From assembly GCF_030758975.1 (NCBI RefSeq), contig NZ_CP132359.1, positions 124,001 through 188,000 on the forward strand: a DNA stretch of 64,000 nucleotides, in the 5' to 3' direction. The notes beneath the pieces were generated by a model. The model worked only from the letters and a program-made list of their open reading frames with translations. It searched no databases and had not been told where the DNA came from. Source of the stretch: Bosea beijingensis (GTDB taxonomy: Bacteria; Pseudomonadota; Alphaproteobacteria; Rhizobiales; Beijerinckiaceae). Shown here piece by piece: positions 40,868 through 50,032 of this stretch. How positions within the stretch are numbered: the stretch's first letter is position 1; each line of letters begins with the position of its first letter. A program made the translations under genes and the position numbers.

Positions 40868-41485
40868 ATGGCCGAACGGGGCCGTCCACGCAGTTTCGAC
40901 AGGCAGGCAGCGCTGGAGCGCGCCATGGAGGTGTTCTGGGAGCGGGGCTACCAGGCCGCCGCGATGAGCGACCTCACCGAGGCGATGGGCATCAATTCGC
41001 CAAGCCTCTACGCAGCCTTCGGCAGCAAGGAGGAGCTTTACCGGGAGGCCATCCATCATTTCGCCGCGACCGAAAGCGACGACATTCTCGCACCGCTGCA
41101 GAACGCCCCCACTGCGCGGGCAGCGCTCGAAGGCTACCTGATGGCGAGCGCGAAAACCTTCACCCGCCCCGGGCGCCCGCCCGGCTGCATGGTCGTGCTG
41201 TCGGCCGTCAACGCCGTCGGTGTCGGCGACGAGACCAGCCGCATCCTGCGCGAGATGCGGGCCGGCAGCATCACGATGATCGAGGAGCGGCTGCGGCGTG
41301 CCATCGCCGAGGGCGAGGTGCCGTCCACACTCGATCTCCATGCGATCGCAAGCTACTACGTCACCGTCCAGCAGGGCATGTCGATCCAGGCCCGCGACGG
41401 TGCTTCGCGGCTAATGCTGGAGGCCATCGCGCAAGGCGCCATGGCAGCCTGGAATGGCCTCACCCGGCCGCGCGCAGCCGCCTGA
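40868..41485 (+). CDS. TetR-family transcriptional regulator
   Basis: A 205-residue regulator. Residues ~1-55 form the TetR helix-turn-helix (GRPRSFDRQAALERAMEVFW, ALTEAMGI-like stretch, SPSLYAAFGSKEELY); the rest is a helical ligand domain. It is divergent from the SDR gene with shared operator-like repeats, so the SDR is the likely target. GGAGG is present about 6 nt ahead of the start codon. The inducer is unknown. Confidence 0.93.
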   Translation: MAERGRPRSFDRQAALERAMEVFWERGYQAAAMSDLTEAMGINSPSLYAAFGSKEELYREAIHHFAATESDDILAPLQNAPTARAALEGYLMASAKTFTRPGRPPGCMVVLSAVNAVGVGDETSRILREMRAGSITMIEERLRRAIAEGEVPSTLDLHAIASYYVTVQQGMSIQARDGASRLMLEAIAQGAMAAWNGLTRPRAAA

Positions 41486-41580
41486 ACAGCCGCGTTAACC
41501 CCTCGCTGAGGCTGATCCGAGGCTTTTCTTGCCGTTGCGGCAGATCGCGGCATCCTGTCGGCAACCGGGAGACCGCCCTC

Positions 41581-41904
41581 ATGCGCCGCATCGCCGCCCT
41601 CGCCTGCCTGCTCGCAACCGCCACCTTGCTGCCTGTCCAGGCCGAGGCGGCCAAGTTCCGTTTCGGCGGGCGCAGCTCCGGCTCATCGACCACGAGCAGC
41701 CGCAGCGTCGTCGTCGTGCCCGGCGCCGCTCTGGGCGCGAGCCGCGCGCGGGCCGAGACGGGTCAGCCCGAGCGCGTGCCCTTCCCGACTGCGACCGCCC
41801 GAGGCGAGGAGCCCTTGCCGCTGCGCCTTTCCGCGAACAGCGAGGCCAAGAAGCCGTGGTGCCAGACGGATGTCGTGGTCAACGGCTTCTGCATGCTGAA
41901 CTGA
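41581..41904 (+). CDS. Small exported protein of unknown function
   Basis: A 107-residue protein with a signal peptide (about 1-23, ending QAEAA), then a Gly/Ser-rich stretch (FRFGGRSSGSSTTSSRS) and a C-terminal part with two cysteines (WCQTDVVVNGFCMLN) that could form a disulfide. No family recognised. The gene ends 9 nt before the convergent aldo/keto reductase gene. Confidence 0.7.
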   Translation: MRRIAALACLLATATLLPVQAEAAKFRFGGRSSGSSTTSSRSVVVVPGAALGASRARAETGQPERVPFPTATARGEEPLPLRLSANSEAKKPWCQTDVVVNGFCMLN

Positions 41905-41913
41905 GGGTCGACC

Positions 41914-42921
41914 TCAGACGCGGCTGACGCGCCCCTCCAGCGGATAGGCCGGATCGCTGTAGCCCGGCGTCGATGGGTGCCCGGCCGGCACAAGCCGGTC
42001 GATCAGCGCCTCATCATCCGCGTCGAACCCGGCATCGAGCGCGGCGAGATAGGCCTCCCACTGGTCGAAGGTGCGCGGACCGGCGATCGCCGCCGTGACG
42101 AAGGCATTGTTCAATACCCAGCGCACCGCGAACTGGATCGGCGTCAGCCCCTTCCCGGCCGCATGCTCCCTGATCGTCTGGGCGATGACCAGGCTTTCCT
42201 CGCGCCATTCCGCCTGCATCATCCGCCGGTCGCCGCGCCCGGCGCGCGTGCCTTCGGCCGGTGCCTGCCCCGGCGCGTACTTGGCAGTAAGAACGCCGCG
42301 GGCCAGCGGCGAATAGGAGGCGACGCCCAGCCCGAAATAGCCGCAGGCCGGCAGATGCTCGACCTCCGGCATGCGGTTCATCGCGTTGTAATAGGGCTGG
42401 CTGACCACCGGCCGGTCGATGCCGAGCTCGTCGCAGAGCCGGCAGATCTCGGCCAATCGCCAGGCGCGGTAGTTCGAGACGCCGAAATGCCGGATCTTTC
42501 CCTGCCGGACGAGATCGGCGATCGCATGCACCGTCTCCTCCAGCGGCGTCGTGTGATCTTCCTTGTGGAGATAGTAGATGTCGATGGTTTCGCTGGCGAG
42601 CCGGCGCAGGCTGTCCTCGCAGGCGCGCAGGACCCAGCGCCGCGACAGCCCGCCATGCATCGGCCCCTTGCCCATGGGGTTTGCGACCTTTGTCGCGAGC
42701 ACCCAGTCATAGCGATGAGCGGCGATGGCGCGGCCGGTCACTTCCTCGGACTGGCCCTCGTTATAGGCATCGGCCGTGTCGATGAAATTGATCCCGGCTT
42801 CGCGCGCGCTGTCGATGATCCGGCGCGACATCGCCTCGTCGGTAGGGCCGCCGAACATCATCGTGCCCAGGCAGAGCGGCGAGACCTTGAGGCCGGAGCG
42901 GCCGAGACGGCGGTATTCCAT
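41914..42921 (-). CDS. Aldo/keto reductase
   Basis: A 335-residue NADPH-dependent oxidoreductase of the AKR fold. The catalytic tetrad is present: Asp and Tyr in FIDTADAYNEG, Lys in VLATKVANPMG, and His in YYLHKEDHT. It begins MEYRRLGRSGLKVSPLCLG, typical of the YajO/YghZ-like group. Substrate unknown. It is convergent with the small exported protein gene. Confidence 0.93.
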   Translation of the reverse strand: MEYRRLGRSGLKVSPLCLGTMMFGGPTDEAMSRRIIDSAREAGINFIDTADAYNEGQSEEVTGRAIAAHRYDWVLATKVANPMGKGPMHGGLSRRWVLRACEDSLRRLASETIDIYYLHKEDHTTPLEETVHAIADLVRQGKIRHFGVSNYRAWRLAEICRLCDELGIDRPVVSQPYYNAMNRMPEVEHLPACGYFGLGVASYSPLARGVLTAKYAPGQAPAEGTRAGRGDRRMMQAEWREESLVIAQTIREHAAGKGLTPIQFAVRWVLNNAFVTAAIAGPRTFDQWEAYLAALDAGFDADDEALIDRLVPAGHPSTPGYSDPAYPLEGRVSRV

Positions 42922-43076
42922 GGCTGATATCCTCGAACGGGGTGGGCGAACCCTGCCGCAGCGCGGCGCCCGAGACCAGCGCCCGGCGCGCAGGCACGCC
43001 CTGCATCGCGCAGCCGGCCGGCAAGGAAATGCTTAATCTTTCGTGACAGGATGCTGCGTCGTCACATGGTCATCCG

Positions 43077-44720
43077 ATGAATCTCGCCCAGCTCGTCAAG
43101 AGCCAGACCCTCGCCACCTTGCTGCAGGCGCTCGACGCAGGCGGAGAGTTGGCGGCTGGCCGGACGGTGCAGGCCAGGCTCGCTTCGCTGGAGCCGGACG
43201 GCACCGCGACCGCCATGATCGGCGAGACCAAGGTCGCGCTCGTCCTCGCCGGTCCGCAGGCCAGGCAGGCTGCCTTGCAGCCCGGCGCCACCCTGTTGCT
43301 GCGGCTCGATCCGCCCGCGCAGCCCGGCGGCGACCTGCGCGCCACGCTGGTCGAGGTCCGCCCGCCATCGACGCCGGCCGCCGGACAGGTTCAAGCGCAA
43401 CCGCTCCCTGCAGCCCAACCTGCTCAGCCAGCAGCCCCCCCGGTTTCGACGGCCGCTCCAGCCCGGCCAATCCCGGTGGCCGCACCTAATCCCGTGCCTC
43501 AGCCTCCCGCCATGCCGGCGCCGGCCGTCGCGCAAGCCGCCCATCCGCCTTCCCCGGTCGCGATACAGCAAGCCTTCCTGCAGCAAGCCCTGCAGCCATT
43601 GGGACTGCCGGCAGCGCAGGCGGCTGCCACGCCGCCCATCGCGGCAGGAGGCACACCGGCGAACGCCACCAACTCCGCTTCGCCAGCAGCCGCGACGCCC
43701 CCTGCTGCTCCGGTGATCACGGCAGCGACCGCCCGTGCCGTCGCCGGGCCGTTGCTCGGCCCGATGCTGCAGCAGCAGGCGGGCCTCGCTCCGCTCTTCG
43801 CCAATCTGCGCGCGATCGCGCAGGGCTCGATCTCGCTGGGCTTGCCCAAGACCCTGCCCCCAGCAATCCAGCAGATGCTGGCCCAGGCCCTTCCCGCCGA
43901 GCGGCAGGCGCCCACCGCGGCGAAGCTGAAGGAAGCCTTCCAGGCCTCGGGACTCTTCCTCGACGCACGGCAAGCCTCGGGGCTGCCCGCGCCCCGGCAG
44001 GGCGATCTCAAGGCCGGCCTGCAGGCGTTGCGGGAAACCCTGCTGCCGATCATCGACGCCTTGTCGCCGGATCCGAAGGCGAGCCGTCGTGAGTATGGCA
44101 GCGCTTCCGGCGCCGAGCAGCCAGCCGATTTGGCTTCCGGCGACCAATCCACTCGCCTCGCCCCTCCCCGCCGCGACGGCCCGCTCGCGCCGCAACCGGC
44201 CGTGGAGCCTTCGCTGGGGCCCGGCGAGAAACCACTCGCCATCGCCGAGACCCTGCTCGACCAGACAGAGGCGGCGCTCGACCGGATCAAGCTGACGCAA
44301 TACGCCTCGCTGCCGCTGGAGCCCGCCCGGCAGGACGGCACGCAAGCAGCGCAGCGCTGGCTCGCCGAGATCCCGCTCGCCTTCCAGCAGGGCATCACGA
44401 TGCTGCCGCTCCAGGTCGAGCGCGACGCCCCCCGCCGCGATGCACAGGGCGTGGCCCCGCCGATCTGGCGCATCCGCTTCGCGCTCGATGTCGAGCCGAT
44501 GGGGCCGCTTCAGGGCGTCGTCACCTTGCAGGGCCGCGATGTCGGCGTCTCGATCTGGGCCGAGCGCGAGGAGACGAGCCAGCTTCTGCGCGGCGCCGCG
44601 CCCGGCCTCGAAGGCGCACTGCTCGATGCCGATTTCGCCAGCGGCGTCATCGACATCCATACCGGCCAGCCGCGCGTGATGCAGCCGACCGCCGGCCAGT
44701 TTCTGGACCGCCTGTCATGA
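43077..44720 (+). CDS. Flagellar hook-length control protein FliK-like
   Basis: A 547-residue protein with a Pro/Ala/Gln-rich disordered middle (about 95-225) and a C-terminal domain (about 440-545) of the Flg_hook type: IRFALDVEPMGPLQGVVTLQ, VSIWAEREETSQLL. FliK acts as a ruler and switches export specificity through FlhB. The next gene encodes an FlhB-like C-terminal domain, which supports the call. No other flagellar structural gene lies in the window. Confidence 0.75.
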   Translation: MNLAQLVKSQTLATLLQALDAGGELAAGRTVQARLASLEPDGTATAMIGETKVALVLAGPQARQAALQPGATLLLRLDPPAQPGGDLRATLVEVRPPSTPAAGQVQAQPLPAAQPAQPAAPPVSTAAPARPIPVAAPNPVPQPPAMPAPAVAQAAHPPSPVAIQQAFLQQALQPLGLPAAQAAATPPIAAGGTPANATNSASPAAATPPAAPVITAATARAVAGPLLGPMLQQQAGLAPLFANLRAIAQGSISLGLPKTLPPAIQQMLAQALPAERQAPTAAKLKEAFQASGLFLDARQASGLPAPRQGDLKAGLQALRETLLPIIDALSPDPKASRREYGSASGAEQPADLASGDQSTRLAPPRRDGPLAPQPAVEPSLGPGEKPLAIAETLLDQTEAALDRIKLTQYASLPLEPARQDGTQAAQRWLAEIPLAFQQGITMLPLQVERDAPRRDAQGVAPPIWRIRFALDVEPMGPLQGVVTLQGRDVGVSIWAEREETSQLLRGAAPGLEGALLDADFASGVIDIHTGQPRVMQPTAGQFLDRLS

Positions 44721-45010
44721 GCGCGCCGCAGCCACCTCGCATCGCCGTCGCGCTCGAATATGACGGACATGGCGCGCCCCGCGTGACCGCCAAGGGCCGC
44801 GGCGAACTGGCGGAGCGCATCGTCGAGACCGCGCGCGAGCACGACGTCGCCGTCGAGCAGAACGCGATCCTCGCCCAGGCGCTTTCGGCGGTCGAACTCG
44901 ACGACCAGATCCCGGAGGAGCTCTACCGCGCGACCGCGCAGGTCATCGCCTTCGTCCTCTCCCTGCGCGGCGAATTGCGCCGGCCGAACCGGGACGGCCA
45001 TCGGTCTTGA
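44717..45010 (+). CDS. FlhB-like cytoplasmic domain protein
   Basis: A 97-residue protein resembling the cytoplasmic domain of FlhB/EscU without the membrane part: RIAVALEYDGHGAPRVTAKG, then AREHDVAVEQNAILAQALSA and IPEELYRATAQVIAFVLSL. The autocleavage NPTH motif of full FlhB is absent. It overlaps the FliK-like gene by 4 nt (ATGA), a pairing seen in many flagellated bacteria. Its role in export is inferred. Confidence 0.82.
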   Translation: MSAPQPPRIAVALEYDGHGAPRVTAKGRGELAERIVETAREHDVAVEQNAILAQALSAVELDDQIPEELYRATAQVIAFVLSLRGELRRPNRDGHRS

Positions 45011-46173
45011 GCACGGGAATCGTCGTCAGGCGCCTCGGCCCCGCCGCCTACGCGGAGCTGGGGCCGGTTTTCGCGGAGCTTGCGCGCCATGCGCTCGAGC
45101 CCAACCCGCATATGGCTCCTTCGGCCGTCTCGGCCGCGACCCTGCTCGTGCCGGAAGACGAGATCGTCGTCCTCTGCGCCTGGCATAGCGCCGCGCTCGA
45201 CTTCGAGCAGCTCGTCGGCATCTGGGCCTTCCGGCGCGTGACGGGCTGGCGCAGCGGCTTTTCCGCCGCGCTCGCATCGCCGCTGGTGCCGCTCTACGAA
45301 GTCTCCTCGCTGCCGGTTCTCGACCGTGACCATGCCTCGGAAGCGGCGCGCGCCCTGATGCGCTATCTCCTCGCCTCGCGCGACCTGCCGCATCGCCTGC
45401 TGCTGCCTTTGCTCCCGCTCGACGGCCCCTGCTACGCCGCCTTGGCCGAAGCCTGCCGCCAGACCGGCAGCGCGATCTCGACTTATGAGCGCTGGGTCCG
45501 GCCGGTGATGATCCCGCGCCCGGAGGACAATTTCGAGGCCTATCTGCGCCGCGCCCTCGGTTCCGCTTACAAGAAGCGCATGCAGCAGTTCCGGCAGGCG
45601 GCGAAGCATGGCGCTCTCACCTTCCGGCGCAATCGCGGCCGCGGCGCGCTGGAAGCGCTCGACGCCTTCCTCACGCTCGAAGCCTCCGGCTGGAAGGGCG
45701 AAGCCGGCACCGCCATCGCCTGCCTGCCGGCCGACGCCGCCTATATCCGCCGGCTGGCAGAGCTCTGCACCAATGACGATACGCTCCTGATCGACACGTT
45801 GCTGCATGACGGCCGCGCGATCGCCATGGGTCTGCTGGTCGAGAGCGGCAACCGCCGGCATTTCCTCAAGATCGCCTATGATGAAACACAAGGACGCCAC
45901 TCGCCCGGCCGGACCCTGGCGATCGCGATGCTCCAGGCCGATTTCAACGGCACGCCGCCCGCCTTCTTCGACAGCGGTGCGGGCGAGGGCGTCGATGCCG
46001 GCACCTATGTCTGGGGCGAGCGCCGCGAGATGGCCAACGCGATCATCCGCGTCGGCGCGGGCCGCATCGGCGCCGCGCAGATCGCAGCGTTCGGCCGGAT
46101 GTGGCTCAGGCGCCTGCGGGATGCCGCCCGAGCCCGATTCGCGCGAAAATCCAGCGGCCGACCTCGGGCTTGA
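45007..46173 (+). CDS. GNAT-fold protein of the BcsL/CelD-like group
   Basis: A 388-residue protein. Residues ~170-330 match the Acetyltransf_6 domain (FEAYLRRALGSAYKKRMQQF, LDAFLTLEASGWKGEAGTA, FLKIAYDETQGRHSPGRTLA). The TTG start at 45007 overlaps the previous stop as TTGA, so it is translationally coupled to the FlhB-like gene. Relatives are linked to polysaccharide or envelope modification; the substrate is unknown. Its 3' end overlaps the opposite-strand gene by 68 nt. Confidence 0.75.
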   Translation: MSTGIVVRRLGPAAYAELGPVFAELARHALEPNPHMAPSAVSAATLLVPEDEIVVLCAWHSAALDFEQLVGIWAFRRVTGWRSGFSAALASPLVPLYEVSSLPVLDRDHASEAARALMRYLLASRDLPHRLLLPLLPLDGPCYAALAEACRQTGSAISTYERWVRPVMIPRPEDNFEAYLRRALGSAYKKRMQQFRQAAKHGALTFRRNRGRGALEALDAFLTLEASGWKGEAGTAIACLPADAAYIRRLAELCTNDDTLLIDTLLHDGRAIAMGLLVESGNRRHFLKIAYDETQGRHSPGRTLAIAMLQADFNGTPPAFFDSGAGEGVDAGTYVWGERREMANAIIRVGAGRIGAAQIAAFGRMWLRRLRDAARARFARKSSGRPRA

Positions 46174-47104
46174 AGTGCAGGGTGTCGAGCCAGTAGCGCG
46201 ACGACGCCTTGCCGGGGTCGAAATCCTCGAACGGATGTTCCGAAACGAAATCGTGGAAGGGTAGCTGGCGCCGTACAGCCAGCGCGGCGATGTCCCGTCG
46301 CCAGGACGCCAGTTCCGCCCCGCGACCGCCCGCTTCGACGAGCTGCCGCTGCGCCGCGCTCATCGGCGACAGGACGATGATGACATCCCGCTCCCGCAAC
46401 AGGTCGAGCGCCCTTTCGAGATGAGCGAGATCATCGGGCCGATAAGCCATCGCCGCGATGTTCTGCTCGCGGGTGATCCTGCGCACCAGCTCCGCATCGA
46501 AATCCGGCGTCGCCTTGTAGCCGTCGCCGCGCCAGAGGCCGGGCTCCGTCCGCAGCGGTCGTGGCCCGCGCAGGTTGTCGATCGTCTTCGGGTTGAGCAC
46601 GACGGAGACCAGCGCCTCGCGACGCCCCGCTGCCGTCGCGAGCTTGCGATCGATCGGCGGCGGCGGTGGCCAGGCCGTGAACATGAAATAGTCCAGTTCG
46701 ATCACGACCCGGCGGACACTGGTGACGTCGACCGCCAGAGCCGCGAGAATTGGCAGCTCCCGCGCCATCAAGGCGGAGATCCCGGCATTGTAAACTTGGC
46801 CCTCGGCGCCGGAGACGTCGCGCGGATCGAGCCCGCGATAGACCACCGACGAGCCGATCACGAGCGTTTGCGGCTTCAGCCTGGCGATCTGGAGCGGCTT
46901 GATCAGGCGCATCTCGACATCGAGCAGGCGGCTCGCGCCGACGCCGTCGCGGGTCCAGGGCGGGTTGTCGCGAAACACCCAGTAGGGATCACGCCAAAGG
47001 GTCAGTGCCGTCAGCACCCCGAGCGCCAGCATGACCGTCGCCGCGAAGCAGGTGGCGAAGCCGCGTGGATCGGCGGAACGGAACAAGGCGGCGGCAAGGC
47101 GCAT
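46106..47104 (-). CDS. Membrane-anchored protein of unknown function, possibly SGNH-like
   Basis: A 332-residue protein with one N-terminal membrane helix (about 15-38) and a periplasmic body. VIGSSVVYRGLDP (about 82-94) and the C-terminal YWLDTLHFKPEVG resemble the GDS-like and D-x-x-H blocks of SGNH or DltD/AlgX-type proteins, but the match is loose. It may act on cell-surface polymers. Convergent with the GNAT gene and overlapping it by 68 nt. Confidence 0.6.
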   Translation of the reverse strand: MRLAAALFRSADPRGFATCFAATVMLALGVLTALTLWRDPYWVFRDNPPWTRDGVGASRLLDVEMRLIKPLQIARLKPQTLVIGSSVVYRGLDPRDVSGAEGQVYNAGISALMARELPILAALAVDVTSVRRVVIELDYFMFTAWPPPPPIDRKLATAAGRREALVSVVLNPKTIDNLRGPRPLRTEPGLWRGDGYKATPDFDAELVRRITREQNIAAMAYRPDDLAHLERALDLLRERDVIIVLSPMSAAQRQLVEAGGRGAELASWRRDIAALAVRRQLPFHDFVSEHPFEDFDPGKASSRYWLDTLHFKPEVGRWIFARIGLGRHPAGA

Positions 47105-47200
47105 GGCGCTGCGCTAGCAGATCATTCCAATGCTGGCGAGATCGGCTTGACCGGCCATTGGCCGCGCCGATAGAGCAGGCCTGCCCCCAGGAGAAAGCCG

Positions 47201-47734
47201 ATGACCACCACCGCCCGGATTGGAATCGTCACGGTCTCCGACCGCGCCTCGGCCGGCATCTATGCGGATGAGGGTGGACCGGCGATCGACGCCTATTTCC
47301 GGAAGGTCCTGACCTCCCCCTGGGAGCCTGTCGCGCGGGTGATCCCCGACGATCGCGCCGTGATCGCGCAGACATTGCGCGACCTCGCCGACAAGGAGGG
47401 CTGCTGCCTGATCGTCACGACGGGCGGCACCGGCCCGGCCCCGCGCGACGTCACGCCGGAAGCGACCGAGGATGTCGTCGAGAAGCCGATGCCCGGCTTC
47501 GGCGAACTGATGCGCCAGGTCAGCCTCGCCAAGGTGCCGACCGCGATCCTCTCGCGCCAGACCGCGGGCATCCGGGGCAAGTCGTTGATCGTCAACCTGC
47601 CCGGCCGCCCCCGCGCCATCGCCGAATGCCTGGACGCGGTGATGCCGGCCATCCCCTATTGCATCGACCTGATCGAAGGTCCCTGGCTGGAGACCGATCC
47701 AGCGGTGATCGCGGCGTTTCGGCCGAAGAAGTGA
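47201..47734 (+). CDS. mogA: Molybdopterin adenylyltransferase
   Basis: MogA adenylates molybdopterin before molybdate insertion. The 177-residue protein has GIVTVSDRASAGIYADEGGP and the nucleotide-binding TTGGTGPAPRDVTPEAT (about 87-103), typical of MogA rather than MoaB (DEGGPAI and PGFGELMR). A good ribosome site (CAGGAGA) precedes the ATG. No other molybdenum cofactor gene is adjacent. Confidence 0.93.
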   Translation: MTTTARIGIVTVSDRASAGIYADEGGPAIDAYFRKVLTSPWEPVARVIPDDRAVIAQTLRDLADKEGCCLIVTTGGTGPAPRDVTPEATEDVVEKPMPGFGELMRQVSLAKVPTAILSRQTAGIRGKSLIVNLPGRPRAIAECLDAVMPAIPYCIDLIEGPWLETDPAVIAAFRPKK

Positions 47735-47780
47735 CGGTGCAGCGTGTCCTGCTCGGGCTCGACCCGAGCATCTCCGCGCT

Positions 47781-47822
47781 TGTCATTCCGGGGCGCGCCG
47801 CAGGCGCGAGCCCGGAATGACA
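47781..47822. repeat. Short palindromic intergenic repeat, GTCATTCCGG type
   Basis: TGTCATTCCGGG (47781-47792) and CCCGGAATGACA (47811-47822) pair exactly, with inner GGCGCG/CGCGCC-like arms. It shares its arms with the larger copy at 8284-8424 and lies between the convergent mogA and peroxidase genes, where it could also stop transcription. Confidence 0.75.
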
Positions 47823-47829
47823 CAGGCTT

Positions 47830-48399
47830 CTACTCAGCCGACAGCTCGCGCCCGATCGCCTGCACGAGCTGCGGCGACAGGGGATCCGTCCCTGCCGGAA
47901 AGCCGCCGAGCAGCGCGCCGTCGCGGCCGATCAGGTATTTGTGGAAGTTCCAGCGCGGCGTGTCCGCAGGCTTCTCCGAAGCGGCCCAGCGATAGAAGGG
48001 ATGAGCCTCCGGCCCGCGCACCACGGCCTTCTCCACGAAGGTATAGGTCGCGCCATGGCTCTGCCGGGCGGCCTCGGCGATGGCGGCACCATCCAGCGGC
48101 TCCTGGCCGCCGAAATCATTGCTCGGCACGGCGACGAGCATCAGCCCGCGGGTCTGGTAGCGCTGCCAGAGCTGTTCCAGCGTCGCCATCTGCCCGGCAT
48201 AGCCGCAGCGCGTTGCCGTATTGACGACGAGGATCGGCCGGCCGCGATAATCGGCGAGCGGCATGCGTCCGCCATCGGGCTTATCGAAGACGAAGGCATG
48301 GGCGCCGGTGAGAGCTTGCGCCACGGTCGCACGAGAGGCGATGCCCGCAGCAGCGGCTCCGGCGATCCCGGCGACGATCTGGCGGCGCGACGGCAGCAT
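47830..48399 (-). CDS. Exported glutathione peroxidase family protein
   Basis: A 189-residue thiol peroxidase of the GPx fold. A twin-arginine-like signal (PSRRQIVAGIAGAAAAG) precedes the domain. The peroxidatic cysteine is in NTATRCGYAGQ, with the partner residues in the PSNDFGGQEP and RWNFHKYLI blocks. The frame is open upstream, but 48399 puts the signal peptide at the N-terminus. It is the first of two exported antioxidant enzymes flanking the chemotaxis genes. Confidence 0.9.
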   Translation of the reverse strand: MLPSRRQIVAGIAGAAAAGIASRATVAQALTGAHAFVFDKPDGGRMPLADYRGRPILVVNTATRCGYAGQMATLEQLWQRYQTRGLMLVAVPSNDFGGQEPLDGAAIAEAARQSHGATYTFVEKAVVRGPEAHPFYRWAASEKPADTPRWNFHKYLIGRDGALLGGFPAGTDPLSPQLVQAIGRELSAE

Positions 48400-48451
48400 G
48401 GCTTTCCTCCGGTTCGGCAAACGAACGGGCGGCATCATGCCCCAAAGCAAA

Positions 48452-48480
48452 AAGCCTCGCAGCCGGCCGGCGCGAGGCTT
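48452..48480 (-). terminator. Terminator of the chemotaxis operon
   Basis: AAGCCTCGC (48452-48460) pairs with GCGAGGCTT (48472-48480). Read on the minus strand the stem is followed by a run of T, about 40 nt after the last che gene. Confidence 0.85.
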
Positions 48481-48522
48481 CGCTTCACGATGGCGAGACC
48501 GGAAGGCCTCGGCAGGCAACCC

Positions 48523-48909
48523 TCAGCAGGCGAGGACCTTCTTCACGCGCACTTCGAGGTCGCGCAATTCGTAGGGCTTCACGACGTAATGATCGGCGCC
48601 GTTGCTGGTCGCCTCGTCCATCTTGTCGACCGAGCGCTCCGAGGTCGCCATGATGATCTTGATCTGGTTGAGTTCCGGCACCGAGCGGATGGCACGCAGC
48701 AGGTCGATGCCGCTCATGCCGTCCATGTTCCAGTCGAGCAGCAGCAGGTCGTAGCGCTTGGTCTGCATCTTCATCAGGGCCTCGCGGGCGTTCTCCGCCT
48801 CGTCGATGTCCTGGAACTCGATCTGCTTGAGGAAATAGGTCGCCAGGCCGCGCATGCTCTTCTGGTCATCGACCACCAGGATGCGGTATTCGCTTCTGGC
48901 CTTTGACAT
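48523..48909 (-). CDS. CheY-like response regulator, second copy
   Basis: A 128-residue single receiver domain. Acidic pocket in LVVDDQKSMR, phosphoacceptor D59 in LLLLDWNMDGMSG, switch Thr in IIMATSER and Lys in YVVKPYE. The ATG at 48909 has AAGGAGAG upstream. It is the last gene of the che operon. With the other CheY at 56222 it may act as motor switch or phosphate sink; which is which cannot be told. Confidence 0.9.
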   Translation of the reverse strand: MSKARSEYRILVVDDQKSMRGLATYFLKQIEFQDIDEAENAREALMKMQTKRYDLLLLDWNMDGMSGIDLLRAIRSVPELNQIKIIMATSERSVDKMDEATSNGADHYVVKPYELRDLEVRVKKVLAC

Positions 48910-48919
48910 CACACTCTCC

Positions 48920-50032
48920 TTACGCGGTGCGCAGGTTCGGTCTTTCGCCGATCAACTGGCTGACCGCGGTACCAATCTGGGTCAATGGAACGACCCTTTC
49001 GGTCGCTCCTAACTCGTAGGCCGCTTTCGGCATTCCGTTTACCACGCAGGTCTCCCCGCTTTGGATTAACGTCTCGGCGCCGGCTCTGCGCATGGCTAAC
49101 AAACCGTCAGCGCCGTCGCGCCCCATGCCGGTGAGCAGAATGCCGACCGCATGGGCACCGACACTGCGTGCCACCGAATGGAACATCACGTCGACCGAAG
49201 GCGAATGGCCGCTGACCAGCGGCCCCTCGCGCAGCGCGCAGACGAACTCGCCGCGGCGCTCCTCGACTTCGAGATGGCGCGGGCCGCCAGGCGCGACCAC
49301 CGCCATGCCGGGCCGCAGCCTGTCGCCATCGACGGCCTCGCGGACGTCGAGCCCGGTTGCGGTCGCGAGCCGCGCCGCGAACTTCGCCGTATAGCCCGGC
49401 GGCATGTGCTGCACGACGACGATCGGCAGCCTGAGATGCGCGAGATCCCGCATCACCGTCTGCACGGCAGGCACGCCGCCGGTCGAGGCGCCGATCGCGA
49501 TCAGCGAGGTCTTGCCGCTGCGCGCCGGCTCCCGCGACGGCGCGAGCGCGGCCGGGCGGGCCGGTGCAGCGGCGGCCATCTGCGTCATCTGCCTTGCGGC
49601 GGCGATCATCTTGCGGCTGGCGGCGGCGCGCTGCAGCGCCGCGACGAGATGCTTCATGAAGCCGTCGAGCGTATGGGTCGTGCCGTCGGGCTTCTCGATG
49701 AAGTCGATCGCGCCGAGCTCCAGCGCCTGGATGGTGTTGTCGGCGCCCGGCCCGCCGAAGGCCGACACGATCAGCACCGGCAGCGGGTCCTGCTTCAGCA
49801 CGCGCGCCAGCAGCTTGAGGCCGTGCCGGCCCGGCAGTTCCAGATCGAGCGTCAGGACATCGGGCCTGAGCTCCTGGATCGCGTCCCAGCCCTCCTCGGC
49901 GCTGCCGGCGACGCCGATCACCTCGAAGCCCGGCGCCGAGTTGATGATCTGCGTCATCAGCTTCTGCATCAGCACGGAATCGTCGACGACGAGGACCTTG
50001 ACCGGAGCGGTGGAAGACGTCGCGACAACCAT
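48920..50032 (-). CDS. cheB: Chemotaxis protein-glutamate methylesterase CheB
   Basis: CheB demethylates or deamidates chemoreceptors. The 370-residue protein has an N-terminal receiver (phosphoacceptor D63 in TLDLELPGRHG) and a C-terminal esterase domain with the catalytic Ser in IGASTGG, His in VVQHMPPGYT and Asp in TGMGRDGADG, joined by an Ala-rich linker (about 135-170). The ATG at 50032 shares one base with the cheD stop. Confidence 0.97.
   Translation of the reverse strand: MVVATSSTAPVKVLVVDDSVLMQKLMTQIINSAPGFEVIGVAGSAEEGWDAIQELRPDVLTLDLELPGRHGLKLLARVLKQDPLPVLIVSAFGGPGADNTIQALELGAIDFIEKPDGTTHTLDGFMKHLVAALQRAAASRKMIAAARQMTQMAAAAPARPAALAPSREPARSGKTSLIAIGASTGGVPAVQTVMRDLAHLRLPIVVVQHMPPGYTAKFAARLATATGLDVREAVDGDRLRPGMAVVAPGGPRHLEVEERRGEFVCALREGPLVSGHSPSVDVMFHSVARSVGAHAVGILLTGMGRDGADGLLAMRRAGAETLIQSGETCVVNGMPKAAYELGATERVVPLTQIGTAVSQLIGERPNLRTA

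Noticed and set aside
41901..41917. A small palindrome (CTGAGG/CCTCAG) spanning two convergent stop codons
   Set aside because: Only six base pairs without a T-run; too weak to call a terminator.
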